Assembly (NCBI GenBank): GCA_031271525.1
Contig: JAISVO010000078.1
Coordinates: 1 to 34,645 of the forward strand
Reading direction: 5' to 3'
Source: Oscillospiraceae bacterium
GTDB taxonomy: Bacteria; Bacillota; Clostridia; Oscillospirales; UBA929
Length of the DNA stretch: 34,645 bases
Below are positions 1 through 8,159 of this stretch, in pieces. Numbering within the stretch: position 1 is the first letter of the stretch; each line of letters begins with the position of its first letter. The position numbers and the translations under genes were made by a program. The notes beneath the pieces were generated by a model. The model was given only the letters and a program-made list of their open reading frames with translations, was not told the DNA's origin and ran no database searches.

Positions 1-581
1 ATCAGTCGGTCCTCTTCCGCGAGAATCAGTGACTTCAGCGACACGACGCCGATTAAGACCCGGGAATCGTCGGTGACATAGCTCGTGTAGATCGTCTCTT
101 TGTCCATCCCTGTCCGCCGGATACGCTTAACCGCGTCCGCGACGGTCATGCCGGGACGCAGGGTGACATATTCGGTGGTCATGACGCTGCCCGCCGAATC
201 CTCCGGGTAGTTCAGCAGCTCGTTGATGCTTTTCCGCATCTCCGGGTCCGCTTGGAGGAGGATCCGCTTGACGACATTTGCCGGCATCTCCTCAATGATG
301 TCCACCGCGTCATCGGCGTACAGCTCGTCCACAACGTCCTTCAGCTCGGCGTCCGAGAAGCCGTGGATCAGCTGCTCCTGCACGGTGCTGTCCATCTCGA
401 CGAAGGTTTCGGCCGCGAGTTCCTTCGGCAGAAGCCGGAACAGCGCCGGCTGGATGTCCTCGAAAAGGATCGCGATGTCCGCCGGGCGCATGGTGATCAG
501 AATGTCGCGGAGGGTTTTGAACTTCTTTTCGGCGAGCAGCTTCTCAACCGTCTCGCGAAGCGTAAACGTGGATTCCCTCAT
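1..581 (-). CDS. mgtE: Magnesium transporter MgtE, N-terminal part (partial, runs off the window)
   Basis: Reverse-strand translation from ATG at 581: MRESTFTLRETVEKLLAEKKFKTLRDILITMRPADIAILFEDI...YPEDSAGSVMTTEYVTLRPGMTVADAVKRIRRTG...; MgtE_N repeat plus CBS domain with the P-E-D-S-A-G-S-x-M-T motif. Confidence 0.9.
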   Translation of the reverse strand, partial: MRESTFTLRETVEKLLAEKKFKTLRDILITMRPADIAILFEDIQPALFRLLPKELAAETFVEMDSTVQEQLIHGFSDAELKDVVDELYADDAVDIIEEMPANVVKRILLQADPEMRKSINELLNYPEDSAGSVMTTEYVTLRPGMTVADAVKRIRRTGMDKETIYTSYVTDDSRVLIGVVSLKSLILAEEDRL

Positions 582-630
582 CGCATCACCTCCGCCCGTG
601 AAGTAGACGGCGCGCCGGGACCGCCGCGCC

Positions 631-1146
631 CTATTGCTTATGCACGATATATTCTTCCCCGAAGGTCTCGACGGTAACCGATACCATCCTTCGGGGCGGG
701 GTCGCGCGGTCGTTCTCACGCGGGCCGCTGACGATACCGTCGACGATGCCCATCCCCTCGGTGACCTTCCCGAACGCGGCGTACTCGCCGTCGAGATAGT
801 CCGCGCCGCTCACCATGATGAAGAATTGGCTCCCGGCGGAGTTGGGACGCTCGGTCCGCGCCATCGAGAGGACCCCCCGTTCGTGGGTGAGGTCATTCCG
901 GAAGAACCCATTTGCCGAAAACTCACCCGGGATTGAGTATCCGGGGTTCCCGGTGCCGTCCCCCAACGGGCAGCCGCCCTGTATCATGAATCCGGGGACG
1001 ATTCGGTGGAAGGTCAGGCCGTTGTAGAACCCCTCCTGTATCAGACTGACGAAGTTCGCGACGGTGTTGGGCGCTTTGCCGGGGTACAGCTCGATAAGGA
1101 TGACGCCGCTGTCATCCATCGTGACGGTCACCACAGGGTTGTTCAT
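631..1146 (-). CDS. Cyclophilin-type peptidyl-prolyl cis-trans isomerase (no signal peptide)
   Basis: MNNPVVTVTMDDSGVILIELYPGKAPNTVANFVSLIQEGFYNGLTFHRIVPGFMIQGG...GSQFFIM; cyclophilin core motifs. Start set at the ATG at 1146, since the upstream ORF extension overlaps the next gene. Confidence 0.92.
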   Translation of the reverse strand: MNNPVVTVTMDDSGVILIELYPGKAPNTVANFVSLIQEGFYNGLTFHRIVPGFMIQGGCPLGDGTGNPGYSIPGEFSANGFFRNDLTHERGVLSMARTERPNSAGSQFFIMVSGADYLDGEYAAFGKVTEGMGIVDGIVSGPRENDRATPPRRMVSVTVETFGEEYIVHKQ

Positions 1147-1168
1147 ACGCGAACCTCCATAGCAGATT

Positions 1169-1768
1169 TTATTTCTTCTCCGCCGTATATGCCTGTCCGA
1201 AGGTATCGACCGTGACGCTTTGCATCGTGCGGGGCTCCAGCGCCATATAGTTGCCGGCGGCGCCGGTGTTGGGACCGGCCGCGATGCCGTCGGCGACGTC
1301 CATCCCCTCGACGACCCGCCCGAAGGCGGCATATTGGCCGTCCAAGCCGGTCATGTCGACCGTCATGATGAAGAACTGGCTTCCCGCCGAATCGTAGTCG
1401 TTGCTGCGCGCCATCGACAATACACCCCGCTCGTGGGAGAGGTCGTTCCGGGGAAAGCCGTTCGCGGCGAATTCACCGGCGATGGCGTAGCCCGGACCGC
1501 CGGTTCCGCTGCCGTTCGGGTCGCCGCCTTGGATCATGAATTCGGCGCTGGTGCGGTGGAAAGTCAGACCGTCGTAGAAGCCTTCCTGAATCAGCGCGAC
1601 GAAGTTCGCGACGGTGTTGGGCGCTTTGTCGGGGTACAGCTCCAGCTTGATGGTTCCGCCGTCGTCCATCGTGATTGTAACGACCGGGTTCTCGCCGGCT
1701 GCGGGGGTTGGCGTCGAGCAGGCGGCAAGGGTCAGGGTAACAAGCAGTAGAAGCAGGAATTTTTTCAT
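1169..1768 (-). CDS. Cyclophilin-type peptidyl-prolyl cis-trans isomerase, predicted lipoprotein
   Basis: MKKFLLLLLVTLTLAACSTPTPAAGENPVVTITMDDGGTIKLELYPDKAPNTVANFVALIQEGFYDGLTFHR...; lipobox LAAC and cyclophilin core. Confidence 0.92.
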   Translation of the reverse strand: MKKFLLLLLVTLTLAACSTPTPAAGENPVVTITMDDGGTIKLELYPDKAPNTVANFVALIQEGFYDGLTFHRTSAEFMIQGGDPNGSGTGGPGYAIAGEFAANGFPRNDLSHERGVLSMARSNDYDSAGSQFFIMTVDMTGLDGQYAAFGRVVEGMDVADGIAAGPNTGAAGNYMALEPRTMQSVTVDTFGQAYTAEKK

Positions 1769-1795
1769 ACAGTCCCTCCCCAATGAACTGCTTCC

Positions 1796-1824
1796 AGTAT
1801 ATATACGTGAATCCCCGTTGTCAA
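1796..1824 (-). promoter_or_regulatory. Sigma-A type promoter for the cyclophilin genes
   Basis: On the minus strand: TTGACA-17 nt-TATACT (-35 at 1819-1824, -10 at 1796-1801), just upstream of the ATG at 1768. Confidence 0.65.
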
Positions 1825-1867
1825 GGGGTCCCGACATGAAACATCCCATTCCGGGCACAATATCCGC

Positions 1868-3562
1868 ATGAAAAGATTCTTTTCCGTCCTTGCCTTGCTG
1901 GTTCTGCTGATCCTCTGTGCCGGGCGTCAGGACGACACCTTCACCCTCCTCTGGTATGTGAACGGATCCGACTTGGAGTCGGCGCCCGACGGCGGCGCGT
2001 TTACCCAAAACCTCGGGGAGATGCTGTCGGCGCTCCCTTCGGACGGCCGTCTAAAGGTCGCGCTCTTCACCGGCGGCACATTGGATTGGAAAACCGAGGG
2101 GTTTTCTGAGAGCAACCAAGTTCATGTGATCGACATGAACGGATTGACCCACGGTCCGGCGCTGCCCGGGGGGAGCGTCGCGAGTCCCGAGACGCTCACC
2201 CTGTTTTTGCGGTGGGGGATCGCCGCCTGCCCGGCGAAGCGGTATGGGTTGGTGTTCTGGGACCACGGGAGCGGGGTTCCCATCGGGTTCGGTTATGACG
2301 AGCTTCGCGAGCCCCGCTATATGGACCTTGCGGCGATGGACGAGGGCCTTTCAAAGGGGCTGTCCGGCGTCAAGCTGTCCTTTATCGGCTTTGACGCCTG
2401 CCTGATGGCGACCGCCGAGGTCGCCGCCGCCTGCGCCCCCTTCACCGGCACCCTAATTGCTTCGGAAGAGCTGGAGCCGTTCGGCGGCTGGGATTATGGC
2501 CCTCTGATGCGGGCGCTCGGATCCGATCCGGGCTTGCCGCCCGCCGACATCGGGAGGGTGATTGCAAACGGTTACTTCTCTGCAGAGGAGGACGCGATCC
2601 TCACCTTGTCGGTCGCCGACCTCACCCGAATCCGGCCGGTGGAAGACGCCGTCTCGGACATCGCCCGGGGGATACAGTCCCTGCTGGACACCGGCGGTTT
2701 TGCCGGGGTCGCCCGGGCGCGGGCGGCTGTAAAATACTTCGGCGGGGTGAGCCAGAGCGTGGATATGGTCGACCTAGTCAGTCTGGCGGAGTCGTTTGCC
2801 GACGCCCTGCCGGAGGAAGCCGCCCGTTTGGAAGACGCCGTGCGGGATTGTGTCGTATACAACCGGCACACCGACGGCGCGGACGGCGCGAACGGATTGT
2901 CGGTCTACTTCCCCTACCACAACGAGGGAATCTACAAGACCTTCCTCGCGCGGTATCCAGACTTCTCCCGCCCGTATGCCGCCTTGATCCGGGATTTTTC
3001 CTCCCGACTGGGAACCGGCCGCGTTCCCCGGATGGCGGAACAAAAACTGGAGACGAGAGATGGCGCGGTGCGGATGAAAGCCCCGCCCGATACCCTCCGG
3101 GCGGAGGGGGTATTGATCCGCCGTCCCTTTCTGGTCGGGGCTTGCGGCGGCGTGACGATTGACGGAGATGACCTTTTGAGCGCCATCCCCCAAAGATGGC
3201 TGACGATAAACGGCGCCCCTGTCTTCGCGCGGGGCGAAGGGGACACCGTTTCGGTTCCGGCCTTGCATGATGGCAGGAAGGTCAGTCTGCTGATCAAACT
3301 TGATGAGGACGGGGCAACGCTTCTGGGGTCCGTTCCCGAGGCGAAGGACGGCCGTATCCCCCGCCCGACGGTCTACCCGGTGGAATCGGGGGATACCCTC
3401 GCTTTCCTCTACCCGGTGATCGGGTCGGAAACGCTGGCGGAGGGGGAACCTTTTACCGTGGGGATAAACCTGACCGTCCGCTTTGAGCCGGCGGAAGGGG
3501 AGTTTGGGATTTTACTCACCGATTGCGGGCAAAAGGAGACAGTGATTACAGGTTCCCGATAA
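1868..3562 (+). CDS. Clostripain-like cysteine peptidase (family C11), secreted
   Basis: Signal-peptide-like N-terminus MKRFFSVLALLVLLILCAG; TLLWYVNGSDLES, LVFWDHGSG (catalytic His region) and FIGFDACLMATAEVA (catalytic Cys region) match the Peptidase_C11 pattern. Confidence 0.87.
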   Translation: MKRFFSVLALLVLLILCAGRQDDTFTLLWYVNGSDLESAPDGGAFTQNLGEMLSALPSDGRLKVALFTGGTLDWKTEGFSESNQVHVIDMNGLTHGPALPGGSVASPETLTLFLRWGIAACPAKRYGLVFWDHGSGVPIGFGYDELREPRYMDLAAMDEGLSKGLSGVKLSFIGFDACLMATAEVAAACAPFTGTLIASEELEPFGGWDYGPLMRALGSDPGLPPADIGRVIANGYFSAEEDAILTLSVADLTRIRPVEDAVSDIARGIQSLLDTGGFAGVARARAAVKYFGGVSQSVDMVDLVSLAESFADALPEEAARLEDAVRDCVVYNRHTDGADGANGLSVYFPYHNEGIYKTFLARYPDFSRPYAALIRDFSSRLGTGRVPRMAEQKLETRDGAVRMKAPPDTLRAEGVLIRRPFLVGACGGVTIDGDDLLSAIPQRWLTINGAPVFARGEGDTVSVPALHDGRKVSLLIKLDEDGATLLGSVPEAKDGRIPRPTVYPVESGDTLAFLYPVIGSETLAEGEPFTVGINLTVRFEPAEGEFGILLTDCGQKETVITGSR

Positions 3563-6149
3563 TAAACCGCACTTTGTAGCCCCACGGATCGGTGTAAACC
3601 TCAAAGCTCTTGCAGTAGGCCCGGGCGCTGCCAAGCGCCATATGCTCCTTTGTGGCCGGGATGTAAACTTGAATGCCGTCCGCGATAGCGGTACGGGTGC
3701 CGTTGAGGGTGACGAACCGGTCGCCGTCGAAGTCAAACCGGGTGATGTTGGCATATCGGTTGCAGGTCACGAGGTCGAGCAGGGACGGGTCGCCGTTCAG
3801 GGCATAACCCGAAGCCGCGCCCGCAATGGTGCGGGATCCGGTCCGTTCGAGGCTTCCGGCGTAGAGGGTGTCCGTGATGGCCTTCAGCCCGTCGTCGAGG
3901 GTGACGGTCGCGTAGGTGGTCGAGCCGCCCTCCCCGGAGGCCGTCTCGGAGCCGATGGTGAGGTAGCCGTACTTGTAGGCGTCGCCGGTGATGTTGTTCA
4001 TCACGATCACCGTGACATAGCCCGAGGGGCTTACCTTACTGTAGAGGATATTGCCGGCGCTCACCCGCGTCGCCGGAATATCCTCCGCCGAGACGGGGAC
4101 GCCCTGCCCCTCCGCCCCCACTTGGTCGTAGAAGGCGCACCAAGGCGCGATCGGCGCGCCGCCCAGCGTCATCGCGGTGAGGTCGAGGGCGCCGCCCGAG
4201 TTGGGGATGACCGGGGTGACCGAGATTCCGTTCGTGTTCCCGTTGAAGGTGCAGAGTTTTCCTTCATACAGCGTTTCAAACCCCACGAGGGTTCCGGTAA
4301 ACAGCAGGTCCTTGCCGACCGTCACCGTCCCTTTGCGGGCAAGACCCAGCGAGGTATCCGGCAGGTCGGTGACCGGACGGATGTCGGCGATCCTGCCGTC
4401 CGGCGCGATCAGATAGCCGTAGCGCTGACCGGCGGGATAGGAGGCCATCTTCCGGGTGACCTCGGGCAGCAGCTCAAAGGTCTGACCCAGAAGTTTGATG
4501 CTGGTGGGGGTCTGGGGGTTCGGCGACGGGGAGGAGTACGAACCGCTCACCCGGATGCTGCTCGCCTCAAGGATCCCCGCCGATTCATAGTACATCAATA
4601 CGTCAAAGCTGTCCAGCATTTCCGGCTCGGCGCGCACCCCGTTCTTATACAAGACGGCGTCGGCCACGTTTTCCCCGACAAGCCCGGCAAGGGTGCCCGC
4701 TGTCGGCTGGGTCGTCAGGATCGCTAGCGAATACGCCCCCGCGCCCCGCGTCAGGGAGCGGTATATATAGGCAAGCCGTCCGAAACTGTCGCTTGCAAAG
4801 AGGAGGACGTCGCCCGGGCGGATCGACTCCCATACCAGCGTAAACGTGTCCTTCGCGTCGCTCCACACCGGCATCGCCGCGGAGATCGCGGTAAAGCTGC
4901 CGTCGGTGTCGGTAACGCCGTTGTTCTGCACTGAGTCCACCGTGACGGATTTGTAGGTATGGTCGGTTGTGACGGCAAAGCTCACCGCGTAGCCGTCCCG
5001 GTTGATCATCAGGTTTCCGGTCCGCCCGGTCAGCGCCGGGTCGATCGTCCCCTCCACCGGATACTGCGCGTTGTCCTCCGCGATGACAAAGGTCCTGCCG
5101 TCCGTCCCGGTGCGGAGACGGAGGATTGTTTTGACGAACTGCGCCCCGATCCGGTTCTCATAGCTGTCCCGCAGGACGCAGAGGACGGTCCCGTCCCGTG
5201 TGATCACGGTAACCGGCTCGTTCTCCCAAAAGCTCGATTCGGCAAACGTCTCCATCACGCCGCCAAGCTCCCACACGCCGAGGCTCGGCACCGGGAGGTT
5301 GGTGCCGTCCGCGAGGGTCAGCCCGTTGGCGCGCTTCTCGCGCACCGTTACGGTGCGGTAGGACGCGTCCGGGTCGGGGGTGACGGTGAGGACCTTCCCC
5401 TGCCCGTCCACCAACAGGGACGCTAGCTTCCCGTTCAGCCCGTCGTCCAGAACACTCCCGCAGGTGTAGCTGTTTGCCCCCGAGGTGATGACCGAGACGC
5501 CGTTGACCGTCTCGAAGCTCAAGATGACGTCGTTGATTTGTTTTGTCTGGAAATGCTTATCAATGTAAATAGCGCCCTCTTTGTCCTTGAGGTAGAGGAA
5601 GTTGTAGATCAGCCGCGCGACCTGACCCCGGGTCAGGACATCGTTCTGGCTGAAACGCATCCCTTTGGAGAGGCCCAGCGCCTCGGCCTTGCCGATGTAG
5701 CTCTGCGGCCAGTTCAGCCCCACATCCTCGTCGGTGTAGCCTAGGAGCCGCATCAGGACGGTCGTGAGGTAGCTGTAGCGCATCGGCGCGCCCGGCTCGA
5801 AGCTGCCGCTCGAAGAACCGGTGATGATCTTGAGGTCAACCGCCGCCATGATCCAGTGGTGCGCCCAATGGCCCGCGCGGACATCCGGGAAGCGGACCGT
5901 GCCGCCGTAGGCGCTGACGTCGGTGATCCCGCTGAGACGGACCGCCAAGACGGCCAGCATCGCGCGGGTAAAGGTGCCGTTCGGGGTATAGCTGTCACCG
6001 CCGGTCCCCCCGATGATCCCGAGGTTGTTTAAAAGCTCCGCCGCCTGTCTGGTCTCGGCGTCCGGGATGTCGCCGAACGCCGCCGCGCGCGGCGCCGCGA
6101 ACGGGGCAAGGAAGCTGAGAGCTAAGATAAGTACAAGAAACCGTTTCAT
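3546..6149 (-). CDS. S-layer homology (SLH) domain protein with a large uncharacterised C-terminal region
   Basis: Signal peptide MKRFLVLILALSFLAPFAAPRAAA, then SLH-like repeats (FPDVRAGHWAHHWIMAAVDLKIITGSSSGSFEPGAPMRYSYLTTVLMRLLG; YIGKAEALGLSKGMRFSQNDVLTRGQVARLIYN). Confidence 0.83.
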   Translation of the reverse strand: MKRFLVLILALSFLAPFAAPRAAAFGDIPDAETRQAAELLNNLGIIGGTGGDSYTPNGTFTRAMLAVLAVRLSGITDVSAYGGTVRFPDVRAGHWAHHWIMAAVDLKIITGSSSGSFEPGAPMRYSYLTTVLMRLLGYTDEDVGLNWPQSYIGKAEALGLSKGMRFSQNDVLTRGQVARLIYNFLYLKDKEGAIYIDKHFQTKQINDVILSFETVNGVSVITSGANSYTCGSVLDDGLNGKLASLLVDGQGKVLTVTPDPDASYRTVTVREKRANGLTLADGTNLPVPSLGVWELGGVMETFAESSFWENEPVTVITRDGTVLCVLRDSYENRIGAQFVKTILRLRTGTDGRTFVIAEDNAQYPVEGTIDPALTGRTGNLMINRDGYAVSFAVTTDHTYKSVTVDSVQNNGVTDTDGSFTAISAAMPVWSDAKDTFTLVWESIRPGDVLLFASDSFGRLAYIYRSLTRGAGAYSLAILTTQPTAGTLAGLVGENVADAVLYKNGVRAEPEMLDSFDVLMYYESAGILEASSIRVSGSYSSPSPNPQTPTSIKLLGQTFELLPEVTRKMASYPAGQRYGYLIAPDGRIADIRPVTDLPDTSLGLARKGTVTVGKDLLFTGTLVGFETLYEGKLCTFNGNTNGISVTPVIPNSGGALDLTAMTLGGAPIAPWCAFYDQVGAEGQGVPVSAEDIPATRVSAGNILYSKVSPSGYVTVIVMNNITGDAYKYGYLTIGSETASGEGGSTTYATVTLDDGLKAITDTLYAGSLERTGSRTIAGAASGYALNGDPSLLDLVTCNRYANITRFDFDGDRFVTLNGTRTAIADGIQVYIPATKEHMALGSARAYCKSFEVYTDPWGYKVRFIIGNL

Positions 6150-6164
6150 AGTTGACCCCCTTCT

Positions 6165-7451
6165 CTACTCTGTTCGTAGTGCGTCCACCGGCTGGAGCGA
6201 GGCAGCCTTAAACGCCGGATAAATGCCGAAGATGATCCCCATCAGGAGGGAGCCGCCGAAGGCGAGCGCCGTGATCGGCAGGTCGGGCGACGCGATGATG
6301 TCGTATTGGATCTTCCCCCAGTAGACGGTCACGACGAAGCCCACCAGAACGCCGAGGATGCCGCCCGAGCCGCTCAGCACCGTCGCCTCGATGAGGAACT
6401 GGGTGACGATGGTGCGCCGGGGCGCGCCGATCGCCTTCCGCACGCCGATCTCCCGGGTGCGCTCGGTGACGGTCACCAGCATGATGTTCATGATGCCGAT
6501 GCCGCCGACTAAGAGGGATATGGCGGCGATCAGCGACAGGGTACGGGTCTGGGCGTCCATTGATTCGTTCAGGGTCTCCAGCCCTGTGAACCGCGCGTAG
6601 ACGTTGACATAACCGTTGACGAGGTTGTTTTGGTACATATAGTCTATCTCCGATTGCGACATCGTTTCGTAATCGGGAAAGGTGAGCATGGTGGCAAAAA
6701 AGTTCTTGAGGAGCTTCACCAATTCTAGGCCCGTGTTTGGGTCGGGGACCTTGATGACGTAGTCTTGGATGACCATCGACCGGTTGATGACCCGGGACGC
6801 CGTGTGTGGGATGAGGATCATGTTGTCTTGGGAGTACTCGTAGTAATACGTTTCATCCCCGTAATAGTCCTGAGACTGCGACTGGCGGTAGACGCCGATG
6901 ACGGTGAAGGGGATCCCCGCGATCTCCAGCTCCTGACCGATGGGGTCCTCAAAGGAAAAGATCTTCTCCGCCGCGAGGGTTCCGAGGACGACCACGTTGT
7001 TCGCCCGCTCCACATCCATGACGCTAAGGTCCCGGCCCCGGTCCAGCTCAAAGCCCATCGCCTCGCTGAACTGTTCGTTGCCGTAATATAAGGGGCGGAT
7101 CAAGACTTCCCTCTCCCCCCACCGCACCCTCATCTCGTACTCCTGCGCGTTGGGGGTGAACCCGTCCGTGTAGGCCGCCAAATCGGTGTCGAGATATTCC
7201 TTTAGTTCCCGCGCGATCTCCGCGTTGGGCGGAGCGCCGTTGTATTCGTAGCTGTAAAAGTTTACGGTGACCAAGTTTTCCATCATCCCGTAGATCATCT
7301 CCAGATCCGCCTGATTCTGCGCCTTTGTGACGCTGACCAGCGCGATGACCGCCGTGACGCCGATGACGGTGCCGAGCATGGTGAGGAAGCTCCGCCCCTT
7401 CTTCGCGAGGAGGGTTTGGAACGCCATCCGCACCGATTGCCACAGCTTCAT
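6165..7451 (-). CDS. MacB-like ABC transporter permease (MacB_PCD + FtsX domains)
   Basis: [41 protein letters not shown]...[44 protein letters not shown]...[20 protein letters not shown], the signature of MacB/FtsX permeases. Confidence 0.93.
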   Translation of the reverse strand: MKLWQSVRMAFQTLLAKKGRSFLTMLGTVIGVTAVIALVSVTKAQNQADLEMIYGMMENLVTVNFYSYEYNGAPPNAEIARELKEYLDTDLAAYTDGFTPNAQEYEMRVRWGEREVLIRPLYYGNEQFSEAMGFELDRGRDLSVMDVERANNVVVLGTLAAEKIFSFEDPIGQELEIAGIPFTVIGVYRQSQSQDYYGDETYYYEYSQDNMILIPHTASRVINRSMVIQDYVIKVPDPNTGLELVKLLKNFFATMLTFPDYETMSQSEIDYMYQNNLVNGYVNVYARFTGLETLNESMDAQTRTLSLIAAISLLVGGIGIMNIMLVTVTERTREIGVRKAIGAPRRTIVTQFLIEATVLSGSGGILGVLVGFVVTVYWGKIQYDIIASPDLPITALAFGGSLLMGIIFGIYPAFKAASLQPVDALRTE

Positions 7452-8155
7452 GAGGCGTTCCCCCTTCCAACGGCGGTATCCTCCACAACCCGGCCGTCCT
7501 TGATCCGCACCGTCCGCTTGGAGACCTGCGCAATGGCGTTGTCATGGGTGATCAGGACGACGGTGGTCCCGGTTTTGTTCAGCTCCGCCAGAATCTGGAT
7601 GACATGCTCGCCGGTGCGGGAGTCGAGGTTTCCCGTCGGCTCGTCCGCGAGGATGATGCTGGGGTTGGTGGCGAGCGCGCGGGCAATGGCCACCCGCTGC
7701 TGCTGACCCCCCGACATCTGCCCGGGGCGGTGGTCCATCCGCTCGTACAGGCCGACCCGGTCAAGGGCGTCCATCGCCATATCCCGGCGCTTGCCGCCGT
7801 GAACCCCCTGATAGATCAGCGGCAGCTCGACGTTCTCCAGCGCGGTCAGGCCGTTCAGCAGGTTGAATCCCTGAAAGATAAAGCCGATCAGTTTATTCCG
7901 GATCCTTGCCAGCTCGCTGTCATACATGTCGATGACATACTCGCCGTCCAATATGTATTCGCCATAGGTGGGGACGTCGAGACAGCCGAGGATGTTCATC
8001 AGGGTGGATTTCCCCGACCCCGAAGCGCCGACGATCGCGAGATACTCCCCCCGCGTCACCGAGAGGGTCACGCCGTCCAGCGCCCGCACCTCGTTCTCAT
8101 ACCCCTCGTTGTAAATCTTGTAGACATCCCGGATGTCGATCAACGCGTTCTCCAT
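7448..8155 (-). CDS. ABC transporter ATP-binding protein, MacB/LolD-like
   Basis: [60 protein letters not shown] (Walker A), [15 protein letters not shown] (signature), [13 protein letters not shown] (Walker B). Start set at the ATG at 8155. Confidence 0.93.
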   Translation of the reverse strand: MENALIDIRDVYKIYNEGYENEVRALDGVTLSVTRGEYLAIVGASGSGKSTLMNILGCLDVPTYGEYILDGEYVIDMYDSELARIRNKLIGFIFQGFNLLNGLTALENVELPLIYQGVHGGKRRDMAMDALDRVGLYERMDHRPGQMSGGQQQRVAIARALATNPSIILADEPTGNLDSRTGEHVIQILAELNKTGTTVVLITHDNAIAQVSKRTVRIKDGRVVEDTAVGRGNAS

Positions 8156-8159
8156 CCCG

